Shown here: one piece after another, positions 52,109 through 61,642 of the stretch | How positions within the stretch are numbered: position 1 is the stretch's first letter | Layout: the number at the start of each line of letters is the position of its first letter | NCBI RefSeq assembly: GCF_011392125.1 | Contig: NZ_JAAJBU010000002.1 | Location: forward strand, 310,001-374,000 | Length of the DNA: 64,000 nucleotides | Reading direction: 5' to 3' | From: Flavobacterium lotistagni | GTDB taxonomy: Bacteria > Bacteroidota > Bacteroidia > Flavobacteriales > Flavobacteriaceae | Position numbers and translations under genes: made by a program | Notes under the pieces: model-generated | What the model was told of the DNA's origin: nothing | Seen by the model: the letters and a program-made list of their open reading frames with translations, nothing else | The model's database searches: none

Positions 52109-53230
52109 TTAATTTAAAAATGCATCCAACTGATCGGTTGAAATGAATCGGGCATCTGGCCATTTCTTGGTGATGGAACGCAGTAATACATCCAAATCTT
52201 TCAATCCTCGGTCGCGGTTTTTCGGATCGATATAACCCACGAAATTAATGCGGTGCGCACAAATCACAGCGGGCTTGTTCCAATGAAAAGCACTGGCTAC
52301 TTGCGCCAAACAACTGTTGACCCAATCGCGTTGCTGATTCATTGAAGGTTCAAAAATACAATTCCGCACATTATAACGAAGCCCTAAATGATTTTCCTCG
52401 GCAAACCTGTGGCGAATCGGATCATACCGATCAAAAACACCTGTTGGAACCAATTGCGATGAAATGCCTTGCAGCCAAGTGACGCCTTGGTTTTTTAGAG
52501 CCGGTTCAATCATCGGATCCCAATTGTAGCAAGGTGCGATGAACGATTTTGACGTTTCGCCGAAGGTATCTTTAAAGATGCGAAAACCGTCTTCAATGAC
52601 TTGTATTTGCTCAGGAATATCGTCTTTAGAATCCCAGTCGTAAGCTTCCATAAAACTGTAATCTTCTTTACCGGAATAAGTGGCGTTGTGATCGAAACAA
52701 AATAGAGCGGCTTCATTTTTCTGTTGCAAAACCCTTAGCCATCGTTTGTAATTCAGATGCTCGCGGCCATGAAACTGCGGTTGGAAAATATTCTCTGATT
52801 GGCCTTGCTTCCACAAGGTTAAATTATTGCCGTGATTCGGATATTTCTGGAAAGTATCGGTAAATTTTTCGTAATGAAATTCGGTATAACCCGATGCTTT
52901 AATCTTATCAAAATCTGGATTGGCCATGATGGCATTGGCCGTCATTTTTGCAGGTTGCCCATCGGAACCTTTGTGTTTAGAAAGCACTTCAAAAAGCAGT
53001 TCCAAATCGTCTTGTGATTCTAAGGCATCATTTCTATAGATACTTTGAGCGATCTCCAATCCTTTCTGCTCGAAAGCTTTTACCGCTGCTGCAGATGGCG
53101 TACGAATAGCACCCCAATCGTCGGATTCAATGAGCACGATTTTTTCTTTGACCGATTTCCCTTTGGTATTGATTTTTGAAGCCGCGAGATACGATTTAAG
53201 GCTTTGTATGAGCTGGTTTTTCGTTTTCAT
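52109..53230 (-). CDS. Polysaccharide deacetylase-like (NodB-fold) protein, paralogue
   Basis: A 373-residue protein related to that at 34671-35807. Shared landmarks are IVLIESDDWGAIRTP (paired Asp), PQFHGREHLNYKRWL and AVICAHRINFVGYIDPKNRD. The spacing of these motifs is similar in both. No signal peptide is seen. It lies two bases upstream of the EpsG-like polymerase, not in the cassette. As with its relative, a glycan or sugar-lipid deacetylase is the best guess, on motif evidence only. Confidence 0.68.
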   Translation of the reverse strand: MKTKNQLIQSLKSYLAASKINTKGKSVKEKIVLIESDDWGAIRTPSAAAVKAFEQKGLEIAQSIYRNDALESQDDLELLFEVLSKHKGSDGQPAKMTANAIMANPDFDKIKASGYTEFHYEKFTDTFQKYPNHGNNLTLWKQGQSENIFQPQFHGREHLNYKRWLRVLQQKNEAALFCFDHNATYSGKEDYSFMEAYDWDSKDDIPEQIQVIEDGFRIFKDTFGETSKSFIAPCYNWDPMIEPALKNQGVTWLQGISSQLVPTGVFDRYDPIRHRFAEENHLGLRYNVRNCIFEPSMNQQRDWVNSCLAQVASAFHWNKPAVICAHRINFVGYIDPKNRDRGLKDLDVLLRSITKKWPDARFISTDQLDAFLN

Positions 53231-53232
53231 GA

Positions 53233-54471
53233 TTATTTGACTAAATCAATGAGCGGAATCGGTAAATCAATCAATGTAGCCAGTATCGGATTGGTCAAGA
53301 CAGTCATCAAACTAATTGTATCAAACGACATCCGAATCGAAACAATAATAAAAAAGAACAACAGCGGCGAGAAAAGCATCGCCCATTTTTTGAACTCACG
53401 ATTATCGTAAATAGCATAGTAAAAAAACAAAAAGGCCGTCGCAAAAAGCTGGGCCACGAGCAAGTATCTGTTTCCTGAAGGCAAAAGCGCGGTGATATTT
53501 CCGATGGAGAGAAACAACAACGAAAAGCCGAACAGGTTAAAAAACGATTGGTTATAACTCCCAAATTTGTTTCTAGAAAAATAAATCACCGTAAACAAAA
53601 TCATGATATACCAGTTAATACTCGTACTGTAGTAAGTAATATACCAATTTCCGGTAGCGTTCAAATCTGAAATGGTCTCTACGTATTCCTCGCTGGTATA
53701 ACTCTTAACGCGCGGCAAAAGAAAATCCGGAGCAATACTTTCCAATCGGGTTCGGATTGATTCAATGTTGAGACTTGAAATGAAAAAACTCGATACAAAG
53801 AAAAAATACAAAATGCGCCAAGGCAGTCTTGCAAAATAAAACAACAGCAAAAGCCCAACAGGCAAAACAAAAGAGAAATGCACCAAAATACTTAGTACTG
53901 CGATAACGATGCCTTTTTTCTTTGCATCAGCCAGCAATATATATGCGCCATAGAAAAACATGTGCGCTGCGGTCCACATTCGAACACCATTGAGGTTCCA
54001 GAAACCGATCACGCAAGCAAAGGCCAGAAGAATCGCTATCATGGTGGTGTTCATTTTCTGGCTTTTGGTCAAATCGAGCAGCATCCAGATATTGCGCGAA
54101 TAAAAGTAGCCGAACAGAATACCAAAAACTGCAAAAAGGACATTGCCGTTATCAGTGACCATCGAGAGTAAATAAGTCACCAGCGGTTGGTATATATCAA
54201 CAGTTCCGGAATCGTCTGAATAGAAATTAGCAATAAAAACTTCCCAATTCAGCGGTGTGTTATAAAGCTGCTTGAGTTTGGTTACGTAGCGGCTCGAATC
54301 CATAATCTCCGGACGGTACATCGTATAGCCGTAAAAGATGACAAACAACCAAATGCTGTTTTTAGCCCAACGTTCGCGATAGTGCTTGATGGCTTGGATA
54401 AAACCCAAAAAGGGAGAAAAAATAAAGAAGATAAAATTGTTCTTCAACGGATGCGGTCTTTTTTTATACAA
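53233..54471 (-). CDS. wzy: EpsG/Wzy-like polysaccharide polymerase
   Basis: A 412-residue polytopic protein with about ten to twelve helices and the EpsG-type acidic/aromatic start: LWLF-like SIWLFVIFYGYTMYRPEIMD, DSSRYVTKLKQLYN, then many hydrophobic segments. It would polymerise undecaprenyl-linked repeat units on the periplasmic face, together with the Wzx flippase at 60105. The start is TTG, 12 bases after the upstream stop, since no ATG lies in the region. The family is very variable, so identification rests on topology and context. Confidence 0.78.
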   Translation of the reverse strand: MYKKRPHPLKNNFIFFIFSPFLGFIQAIKHYRERWAKNSIWLFVIFYGYTMYRPEIMDSSRYVTKLKQLYNTPLNWEVFIANFYSDDSGTVDIYQPLVTYLLSMVTDNGNVLFAVFGILFGYFYSRNIWMLLDLTKSQKMNTTMIAILLAFACVIGFWNLNGVRMWTAAHMFFYGAYILLADAKKKGIVIAVLSILVHFSFVLPVGLLLLFYFARLPWRILYFFFVSSFFISSLNIESIRTRLESIAPDFLLPRVKSYTSEEYVETISDLNATGNWYITYYSTSINWYIMILFTVIYFSRNKFGSYNQSFFNLFGFSLLFLSIGNITALLPSGNRYLLVAQLFATAFLFFYYAIYDNREFKKWAMLFSPLLFFFIIVSIRMSFDTISLMTVLTNPILATLIDLPIPLIDLVK

Positions 54472-54483
54472 GCTAATTTCAAA

Positions 54484-55587
54484 TTAACCTACCAGTTCCA
54501 TAAACCTTGAGGCAACCTGCTCAATGCGGTATTGGTCTGGATTTTCAATGACCATACTTTGCTGATAATTTCCGCTCAGAAATTCGAGCCAATGGTCTTT
54601 TTTTATCTCACCAAAACGCACCGACAATATTGGCTTTTTCAAGATAGCGTAATCGATAAGTTTGCTAGGAGTTTGTGCGGTTCCGGCATTTTCAAAGTTG
54701 ACAAGAAAATCCATTTTACTCATTTCGTACATTAATGAATTTCGGTCGAGCAAGCCCTTGAGTTGAATTCTTCCTTTGGATGCGCCGATGAAACTCTCTA
54801 CAAACTGTGGCGTTGTGGTGTATATATGAAATTCAAAACGATGCGAATCATCTAGCGAATTCAGAAAATTCAGGAACTCTGACGGATCTCTGCGCCCGGG
54901 AATAAACATTCCGCCGTAACCAAAAATGATTTTGTCTGATGGCTTTTCTCCGCTGTAAAGCTTCACATCTTCGAAACGGAAACCTTGAGGAATGACTTTA
55001 ATTTTGGAATGAAATTCAGGATAGTAGCCTTTAATTGATGCTTGCGTCGGAACAGTAAGATAAGTAGCTTTTCGACAGAACTTCTTTTCGAAATATTTGA
55101 AATAAAACGGCGGCTTGAATGTGTCGTTTTCTTGACCCATATACGGATCGCCGCAGTCTGCAATCCAGTTTTTGGCGATCTTATCAGACCAAGCTGAGGC
55201 AACACCCCAATGGATTGGATAAGGAACAGCAATCGAAATGAGTGCATCGTAACCCGATTCGTCTTTGAGTGCTTTCTTCACCAACGGAATGAGTTGGATC
55301 ATCGGGTATTCGAACAACAGTATGCTGAACCGCACTACAATTCTCCAAAATAATAAGACCAAACCACTGCCTTTCACTTTGGGCACCGGCCAAGTAAGTG
55401 AGCCAAGATTTTTGTATGTTATTCCGTGGTCTTGGCAAAATTGCTCCACACCTTCGCGCGGATGTGTAATCACTTTCACATTATGTCCTTGCCGCACAAG
55501 CTCTTTGGCCAATTCCGTTGCTCGGAACGACCTCGGAGAATTCTCAGGGTAAAAAGCATTACTGACCAGCAATATTTTTTTGCTCAT
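54484..55587 (-). CDS. Glycosyltransferase family 4
   Basis: A 367-residue GT-B enzyme starting KILLVSNAFYPENSPRSFRA, followed by TELAKELVRQGHNVKVITHP, the GT4 acceptor pattern. The donor half has KIIFGYGGMFIPGRRDPSEF, FHIYTTTPQFVESF, GLLDRNSLMYEMSKMDFLVN and TAQTPSKLIDYAILKKPIL. The TPSKLIDYA variant of the conserved Glu region is common in Bacteroidota GTs. It lies between the polymerase and wecB. Substrate unknown; WecB supplies UDP-ManNAc nearby. Confidence 0.87.
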   Translation of the reverse strand: MSKKILLVSNAFYPENSPRSFRATELAKELVRQGHNVKVITHPREGVEQFCQDHGITYKNLGSLTWPVPKVKGSGLVLLFWRIVVRFSILLFEYPMIQLIPLVKKALKDESGYDALISIAVPYPIHWGVASAWSDKIAKNWIADCGDPYMGQENDTFKPPFYFKYFEKKFCRKATYLTVPTQASIKGYYPEFHSKIKVIPQGFRFEDVKLYSGEKPSDKIIFGYGGMFIPGRRDPSEFLNFLNSLDDSHRFEFHIYTTTPQFVESFIGASKGRIQLKGLLDRNSLMYEMSKMDFLVNFENAGTAQTPSKLIDYAILKKPILSVRFGEIKKDHWLEFLSGNYQQSMVIENPDQYRIEQVASRFMELVG

Positions 55588-55601
55588 AAAATCGAAGCGT
55601 T

Positions 55602-56681
55602 TTATAAATTTTCCAGAACAGTTACAATCCGTTCAGCTGCTTTTCCGTCCCACAGTTCAGGAATTGAACCTTTCTTCCACTGCTGATCGAACAAAGTCTT
55701 CAACGCCGGAGCAATCGCTTGCGGATTTGTCCCTAGCAATTCATTAGTACCAAGTTCTATGGTTTCTGGGCGTTCGGTATTGTCACGCAAAGTCATACAC
55801 GGAATGCCCATTACGGTCGTTTCTTCGGTAATCCCACCAGAATCGGTAATCACACATAGTGCATTCTCTACCAAATAATTGAACTCTAGATAACCCAAAG
55901 GTTCAATAATTCTGAGGTTGTTGCTGGTAAAATGCGACTCCATCAGTACTTTGGCTGTACGCGGATGAATCGGAAACAAAACAGGCAATCCGTTGACATT
56001 GCTAGTAATCTCCTTGAGTAACACCAATAAATTTTCGGCACTGTCTACATTTGCCGGACGATGCAAAGTGAGGACAAAATATTTTTTAGGTTCGAGGTTG
56101 AAATCATTCCAAAAGCCCGGCTGAACAAATTGTTCGCGTTTACTCAGTAAAGTATCGATCATCACGTTACCGACAAAGAAAATCTGGTCGTCGAACACGC
56201 CTGCCTTTTTGAGGTTTTCTGATGCCCAAGTGGTCGTGGTGAAAAAATAATCGGTGATAGCATCGGTCACCAAACGGTTGATTTCTTCGGGCATTGCCAT
56301 GTCATACGAACGAATTCCGGCCTCGACGTGTGCCACTTTGATATTGAGCTTTTTCGCCACAATACTGCAAGCCATTGTGCTGGTTACATCGCCAACGACC
56401 AATACCAAATCAGTCGGGTTCGCCAGTAGTTCCTTTTCGAAAGCCACCATGATTGCCGCAGTTTGTTCTGCTTGCGAGCCGCCACCACAATTCAGGTTCA
56501 CATCGGGCTCCGGAATGTGGAGCTGCGTGAAGAAAGTATGACTCATCTTCTCGTCAAAATGTTGGCCGGTATGCACCAATCTATAGGCAATCTTTCCCGA
56601 CTTTTTCAAAGCGTGGACAATCGGTGCAATCTTGATGAAGTTCGGCCTTGCCCCGGCGATCAGCGTTATTTTCTTAATCAT
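55602..56681 (-). CDS. wecB: UDP-N-acetylglucosamine 2-epimerase, non-hydrolysing
   Basis: Interconverts UDP-GlcNAc and UDP-ManNAc for surface glycans. The 359-residue protein has ITLIAGARPNFIKIAPIVHA (5-24), VVGDVTSTMACSIVAKKLNI, HVEAGIRSYDMAMPEEINRL, ITDSGGITEETTVMGIPCMT and RDNTERPET, the complete WecB signature. It differs from the NeuC-like hydrolysing enzyme at 13997 in starting GARPNF rather than TRADFG. UDP-ManNAc could also be oxidised to ManNAcA, but no WecC-type dehydrogenase is in the window. Confidence 0.95.
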   Translation of the reverse strand: MIKKITLIAGARPNFIKIAPIVHALKKSGKIAYRLVHTGQHFDEKMSHTFFTQLHIPEPDVNLNCGGGSQAEQTAAIMVAFEKELLANPTDLVLVVGDVTSTMACSIVAKKLNIKVAHVEAGIRSYDMAMPEEINRLVTDAITDYFFTTTTWASENLKKAGVFDDQIFFVGNVMIDTLLSKREQFVQPGFWNDFNLEPKKYFVLTLHRPANVDSAENLLVLLKEITSNVNGLPVLFPIHPRTAKVLMESHFTSNNLRIIEPLGYLEFNYLVENALCVITDSGGITEETTVMGIPCMTLRDNTERPETIELGTNELLGTNPQAIAPALKTLFDQQWKKGSIPELWDGKAAERIVTVLENL

Positions 56682-56684
56682 AAA

Positions 56685-57365
56685 CTAGTAGATTCTTAAA
56701 ATCGCATGCGGGTCAAAAACGCCCGAAAACTCGATACTCATCGGCAACTCTTTTTCCCATTCTTGAATCATGAGTTGTTCGTCTTCGCGGATAGTATCAT
56801 CGACCAAAATAATCGCTCCGGTTTTCAAGTACTCGCGGAACAAATACAAAAAACCACGTCGCCCGCCTTTGGTGTTGCCCGGAGGCGCATCGCAAATGCA
56901 CAAACCGATGGGTTCGCACTGAAATCCGTCGATGTCATACCATGCAAAAGCGCCATAATCTTTCAAACCGCGAGTATAAATCGTATTTGCTGTCATTTGG
57001 TTTTTGTCGAGTTCCTTCTGGATGCGCGCCGCCCAAAAATCAATATGTTCGAACGAAACCATCTTGCGCCCTTGTTTTTGTGCAATAATACCCAAAAGAA
57101 TAGTAGACAACCCGCTACCACATTCGAAAATCAAGCCTTCGGATTTCATCGTTTTGTCGATACAGGTTTTGATGTAATCAATTTGGGCCGAAAACCCTTG
57201 ATTGCCCCAACCGTAAACGAGTTTCTTAATCAGTTCTTCTGATGGCATTTGGTTGGCTGCGATGCACTCTTTATAAGCTTTCAACGCTTTGGGCCACACT
57301 GTAGATTGATGGATTTTAAGTAGTGATTTTCTAATCGAAATTGGGATAATGTCTTGTACTCTCAT
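56685..57365 (-). CDS. Putative class I SAM-dependent methyltransferase
   Basis: A 226-residue protein with a Rossmann-like motif I, GLIFECGSGLSTILLGI, then KMVSFEHIDFWAARIQKELD, where the acidic residue for SAM ribose may lie, and LCICDAPPGNTKGGRRGFLY. It resembles small methyltransferases found near glycosyltransferases, but the acceptor is unknown. Neighbours are wecB (three-base gap) and a GT2 (four-base overlap). It could methylate a sugar or may act as a binding protein; the family call is moderate. Confidence 0.68.
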   Translation of the reverse strand: MRVQDIIPISIRKSLLKIHQSTVWPKALKAYKECIAANQMPSEELIKKLVYGWGNQGFSAQIDYIKTCIDKTMKSEGLIFECGSGLSTILLGIIAQKQGRKMVSFEHIDFWAARIQKELDKNQMTANTIYTRGLKDYGAFAWYDIDGFQCEPIGLCICDAPPGNTKGGRRGFLYLFREYLKTGAIILVDDTIREDEQLMIQEWEKELPMSIEFSGVFDPHAILRIY

Positions 57366-58369
57366 CTTTTATAAGTTTTTAGTTTGCAACTGATTGGGTA
57401 ATATAAGTAGAATAATAATGCGCTTTGATTATAAATTCTGGCCATCTGGCCATAGTCGAAACGTAAGCCTTCATTCAGAATTTTGTGAATTTTTTTTGTT
57501 TTGAGTCTTTCAATAAATGCGTAATAATTTTTCAAGCTTTTCTGCCCAATCAAAGAAGTTAAAGGCAACAAAGTGAATTTGGCAACTACATGATTAATCA
57601 ATAATTTCTGTTGGTGTTCAAACGAATGTTTTTCTCCAAAAGATTTGATATCTTCTATGGCTTTAATAAAACCTTGCAACGCCTTTTCGGAATAGAACAA
57701 TCTGGAATTGGTAGCCGAACCTGCGCGTGTGGTTCGTTGGTAAAACCGCTCGTTATCGAAACCTACTTTTTGGGCAACTGCGAAAAATTTGGCTAAGAAC
57801 AATCCGTCTTCTAAATAAGGAACATCTTTCGGATAATCAATCTGGAACTGCTCTAGAATCTCTCTTTTGAAGAACATTCCCACCGAACGATCCGGATCAA
57901 TTACACCAGAACCGCGCGAGGCAAAATAGCCTTCAACACCGTCGAGTTTTTTATCTTGTAGTAGCTCGTAATTGGTGTGCCAGATGCTTTTTCCTGCTGC
58001 GTCGAAGATTTCAAAACCGAGATAAAACACATCCAAATTGTCGTTTTCTGCGATGGTCAACAATCGATTCAGGGTGTTCGGCAAAACGTAATCATCAGGA
58101 TCAATCGGCAAAATATATTTTCCTTTGGCCTTGGCGATTGCATTGTTGCGCGCCATCGAAACGCCTTGATTTTCTTGGTCGATTAAAGTGAGGTTAGAGA
58201 ATTCGGTTTGCAACTTTCTAACAATTTCGCTGCTATTATCTGGTGAACCGTCGTTGGTTACAATGATTTCAAAGTCGGCAGCAGGCAGGTCTTGTTGTTC
58301 CAAACTTCGGATGCATTTCTCGATATAATCCGCCACTTTATATGCCGGAATGATGATACTCAGGCGCAT
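57362..58369 (-). CDS. Glycosyltransferase family 2
   Basis: A 335-residue GT-A enzyme with full GT2 signs: MRLSIIIPAYKVADYIEKCI, FEIIVTNDGSPDNSSEIV, NQGVSMARNNAIAKAKGKYI and ILPIDPDDYVLPNTLNRLL with the acidic metal motif. Then come RSVGMFFKREILEQFQIDYP and VPYLEDGLFLAKFFA with the ED pair. It abuts a second GT2 with no spacing. Both probably build the glycan flipped by Wzx at 60105. Sugar not known. Confidence 0.92.
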   Translation of the reverse strand: MRLSIIIPAYKVADYIEKCIRSLEQQDLPAADFEIIVTNDGSPDNSSEIVRKLQTEFSNLTLIDQENQGVSMARNNAIAKAKGKYILPIDPDDYVLPNTLNRLLTIAENDNLDVFYLGFEIFDAAGKSIWHTNYELLQDKKLDGVEGYFASRGSGVIDPDRSVGMFFKREILEQFQIDYPKDVPYLEDGLFLAKFFAVAQKVGFDNERFYQRTTRAGSATNSRLFYSEKALQGFIKAIEDIKSFGEKHSFEHQQKLLINHVVAKFTLLPLTSLIGQKSLKNYYAFIERLKTKKIHKILNEGLRFDYGQMARIYNQSALLFYLYYPISCKLKTYKR

Positions 58370-59338
58370 TTAATGGTAGAAAAAATTGGTTTTATTCTCA
58401 GGCAAACGCTTCTTCAAACTAAAAATGTAATAAAACGGGTTCAAATAAAAACAGCTCAATCGGTATAATGACCGATAGAAACCTTTGTTTTTGTTCCATC
58501 CCAGACTTTGGAAAAATTTCGAAACACCGTAAACCAACTGCTCCGATTTCCCGATTTCAAAAGGTAAAAATGGATGGGCTATCTTCTTTCGAATCAGATA
58601 AGAATTCAACACAGAAGGCTTAAACAATACCTCATCGCCGACATTATTAGCTGCATTCTGATGGATACGATAACCTACGGTTTCATGGTGATGGTAATAA
58701 AGTTTTTCGCCAGAAGCCGTTAGTTGGAGCCACATCGGATAGTCTTCTATCAAACGATTGGCCTCGTCGTAGCCGCCTACTTTTAAAACCGCTTTCTTGT
58801 TGAAAAAATAAGATGGTGTATAGTTAATTCGGTCTGAAACCAGCAATAGTTTATATTGGTCTTGGGCCGTAAAATCAGGGTGCATCAAATTGTTCGGAAA
58901 TTCCAGCGGCAAAGTTTTGATATAACACTCTGGATTAAAATGGTCTTGATACAAACGAACTTGACTAAAAATTACTTTGGCCTTGGGATTTTCTTGAGCA
59001 AAAGCCATATTGTCGGTGATGCAATTCGGCAGTAGAATATCGTCGCCGGCTAAAAATTTAATCCAGTCTGACGGCGCGGCGGCAATACAACGATTGCTGT
59101 TGGCGGAAATTCCGGTATTCTCTGCCACGGTAATCAGTTGGATGCTCTCAAAACGCTGAACCACACGCTCTTGCAAAAGCCATTGCTGAACAATAGCAAC
59201 AGTGCTGTCTTTAGAGCAATCATCTGAGACTACCAACGCAATAGGCCGATAACTCTGGTTGAAAATGCTCTCGAGCGTTTCTTCAACAAAAACTGCCGAA
59301 TTATAAGTCGCGACTGCTACAGTTACTAATGTTCCCAT
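58370..59338 (-). CDS. Glycosyltransferase family 2
   Basis: A 322-residue GT-A enzyme: VTVAVATYNSAVFVEETLES, PIALVVSDDCSKDSTVAIVQ, NTGISANSNRCIAAAPSDWI and KFLAGDDILLPNCI, where GDD supplies the metal ligand. Further on are YDEANRLIEDYPMWLQLTAS with its acidic pair and basic C-terminal segments. It overlaps the acyltransferase upstream by 13 bases and is followed at once by the other GT2, so translation is probably coupled. Confidence 0.92.
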   Translation of the reverse strand: MGTLVTVAVATYNSAVFVEETLESIFNQSYRPIALVVSDDCSKDSTVAIVQQWLLQERVVQRFESIQLITVAENTGISANSNRCIAAAPSDWIKFLAGDDILLPNCITDNMAFAQENPKAKVIFSQVRLYQDHFNPECYIKTLPLEFPNNLMHPDFTAQDQYKLLLVSDRINYTPSYFFNKKAVLKVGGYDEANRLIEDYPMWLQLTASGEKLYYHHHETVGYRIHQNAANNVGDEVLFKPSVLNSYLIRKKIAHPFLPFEIGKSEQLVYGVSKFFQSLGWNKNKGFYRSLYRLSCFYLNPFYYIFSLKKRLPENKTNFFYH

Positions 59339-60108
59339 TTTACTGCTGTATTCGGATGTTCTTTAAAATATTGCATGAGTTTCCACTCTTGTCTTTTGTC
59401 GGTAACATAATCCATTTCGCCTCTGACAAAACGCGCCGGAACTCCTGCCAGCAGAGCTGATTCGCCATGCTTTTCGCAATAATTTCCGGAACAAACCGCT
59501 CCAGCTGCTACAACAGTTTTATGGGCTATTCGCGTTCCTTTCAAAATAGTGGCTCTGGTGCCAATCCAAACTTGATTGCCTATATCTACTGCAGCACAAT
59601 TGTCTTTAATGACTTGATTTTTGTCTTGAAGATAATGAAAATCCGTATCGAAAAACTGGGTTTCCCATGATACCAACACTTGGTCACCGAAAGTCATGTT
59701 CCTAAAAACGATAATTCGAGATAAGCTGCCTATTGAGAAATTCCTTCCGATGGTTAAGACCGAATCTTCAAGCAGCGTTAGATTGATTCCTCTGGCGAAC
59801 ATTGCTGGCCCTTTGAAAATAACCGTTCCTGCATTGAAAATTCGACTGGGTGTGTTCGGACAGATTACGACTTCATGTTTGGCTCCAAAGACAATCATCC
59901 CAAACTTGATTTGAGTGTTTTCGATTAAAAATTTACCAGACTTATTCGCCCAATTTAGTTTTCCGTATATGTGAACCGGCAGTCGGTAAGCTTGTCTGAA
60001 AGGCAACCATTTAAAGTTGAAATACAAAGTCTGGAACAAATTCAGACGCAACAAAGTTGTAAGAACAAAACCAATAATTTTCAGAGGATTTCTGGCCACA
60101 ACATTCAA
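59326..60108 (-). CDS. Left-handed beta-helix (WcaF-like) sugar acyltransferase
   Basis: A 260-residue hexapeptide-repeat acyltransferase. The N-terminal half has FNAGTVIFKGPAMFARGINL and SVLTIGRNFSIGSLSRIIVF. The second half has coils DIGNQVWIGTRATILKGTRI, AHKTVVAAGAVCSGNYCEKH and LLAGVPARFVRGE. The layout suggests a sugar O-acetyltransferase; longer than WcaF. The start is TTG, whose TTGA overlaps the stop of wzx by four bases. Substrate unknown. Confidence 0.83.
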   Translation of the reverse strand: MNVVARNPLKIIGFVLTTLLRLNLFQTLYFNFKWLPFRQAYRLPVHIYGKLNWANKSGKFLIENTQIKFGMIVFGAKHEVVICPNTPSRIFNAGTVIFKGPAMFARGINLTLLEDSVLTIGRNFSIGSLSRIIVFRNMTFGDQVLVSWETQFFDTDFHYLQDKNQVIKDNCAAVDIGNQVWIGTRATILKGTRIAHKTVVAAGAVCSGNYCEKHGESALLAGVPARFVRGEMDYVTDKRQEWKLMQYFKEHPNTAVKWEH

Positions 60109-61586
60109 AATTTAGATCTTACTTTTTGTGCAATGCTTTTCAGGTTTACCCGCTTGTTCAATTCATGCATCGAAAAGGTTATAGTCAGCAATACCACGAT
60201 AAATTGAGCAACGTAAACAATTGGTGATGACAGTGTTTTGATGATGAGTAAAGAAGCAATCAATGAAACCATAGAGATGGTGGCCAGTTTGAATACTTCT
60301 TTATTGAATGTAAATTCATACTTCGCTTGGATAACCCAAAAAATCATGATTGCAGTCAGGATAAACGCCACCAAAAAAGAAATTCCCAAACCATTTAAAC
60401 CATACAATCGATAACATAAAATATTCAAGATCAAGAGTAAGAGGTTGGCGACAATCTCAACAGTCATAAAGAGCTTGTTGTTGTTTTTAGCTAAAATGAT
60501 GAATCCAGACACCCAAACCAAACCTTTGAATGGAATAGCCAAAACTGCCAAAAAGATAAAATCTTGAGCTGGAAGAAAGGACTTACTCAAAAGGATTCTA
60601 ATCAGTAGTGGTGTGGTCGAAATAAGCAAAACCAAAACGATGGCCAGAACGATTAAAACCAACTCTGCTTGTTGGTTGACTACTTGTCTCCATTGCTTCT
60701 CATCGTTGATCAGCGCAGAAAGTCGAGGAAAATAATCCGTTGACATGGCTGTGAAAACCATCCCGACATAACCGTCAACGATGGCCAAACCAGCATTATA
60801 AAGACCAACATCTGAAAGGGTTCCGGTTTTGGAAATATAACCGTTCAAAGCAAACGCCACCGCTGAGGCAAGTAAATTCACCACCGTCAAGCTCAATCCT
60901 AACTTAACCATCGGCATTCCCAGATCAATGGTCTCTTTCCAACTTACAGCGACGGTTTGCACCTGTACTTTTCTTTTAAAATAGAGTGAGACCAAATAAG
61001 CAGCAAAAGCCGATGCAATAATAGCAGGCACTACGCCAGCCATTCCCCAAACATAAAATATCGGCAAGGCAATCAACAATCCTGCGACACCGCCTAAAAC
61101 ATTAGCTTGGGCAAGGTATTTCAGTTGTCGGGTTGCGCGTAAGATGGTGTATATTCCGCCCATCAATGCGCCAAAAATAAAGGTACAACTCAAAGCAATA
61201 TAAGACCATGTATGCGAAGTATCGTTGAATGAGAAACGGCTCAACAACGGAGAAAGACCTATTGTAACAAGAATTCCCAACAAAGCAGTCAACCAGATCC
61301 AGCGACCGAAAACCGTAAAGGTCAGACGCATTTTATGCTCATCACCTGATGCGTGTGCCTTAGATAAATCGCGCACAGCACTCTCTGCTAGCCCCAGTGA
61401 AGAAATCGTTTTGATTAAATTCAAGCCCGAGAGAAACAAACCGTTGAGCCCCATCCCTGCAGTTCCTATAAGCAGGGCTACTGCCTTACCACGGATCAGT
61501 GTGATGAGTATATTGAATACTTGAACGCCTCCGAAAATCGAAGTGGCTTTGAAAATAGATTTGTAATGTGTGCTTTTCTCGCTCAT
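60105..61586 (-). CDS. wzx: O-antigen/polysaccharide flippase (Wzx-like)
   Basis: A 493-residue integral membrane protein of the MATE/MVF superfamily with about 12-14 helices. It begins SIFKATSIFGGVQVFNILIT followed by LIRGKAVALLIGTAGMGLNG, the usual Wzx N-terminus, and VDGYVGMVFTAMSTDYFPRL in the middle. It flips undecaprenyl-linked repeat units to the periplasm for polymerisation. With the EpsG-like polymerase it makes a Wzx/Wzy route, separate from the Wzm/Wzt exporter. A 56-base gap lies upstream with no clear promoter core. Confidence 0.91.
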   Translation of the reverse strand: MSEKSTHYKSIFKATSIFGGVQVFNILITLIRGKAVALLIGTAGMGLNGLFLSGLNLIKTISSLGLAESAVRDLSKAHASGDEHKMRLTFTVFGRWIWLTALLGILVTIGLSPLLSRFSFNDTSHTWSYIALSCTFIFGALMGGIYTILRATRQLKYLAQANVLGGVAGLLIALPIFYVWGMAGVVPAIIASAFAAYLVSLYFKRKVQVQTVAVSWKETIDLGMPMVKLGLSLTVVNLLASAVAFALNGYISKTGTLSDVGLYNAGLAIVDGYVGMVFTAMSTDYFPRLSALINDEKQWRQVVNQQAELVLIVLAIVLVLLISTTPLLIRILLSKSFLPAQDFIFLAVLAIPFKGLVWVSGFIILAKNNNKLFMTVEIVANLLLLILNILCYRLYGLNGLGISFLVAFILTAIMIFWVIQAKYEFTFNKEVFKLATISMVSLIASLLIIKTLSSPIVYVAQFIVVLLTITFSMHELNKRVNLKSIAQKVRSKF

Positions 61587-61642
61587 TTTTATACTTTGAA
61601 GTCATTGACTAAGCTATCGCCTTGTCGTACTTCATTTGAAAG

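Noticed and set aside
56706..57242. Plus-strand open frame of 178 codons opposite the methyltransferase-like gene
   Set aside because: It lies wholly antisense to a better-supported gene, has no recognisable motif, and breaks the uniform minus-strand order. Such frames are frequent here because of codon bias on the opposite strand.
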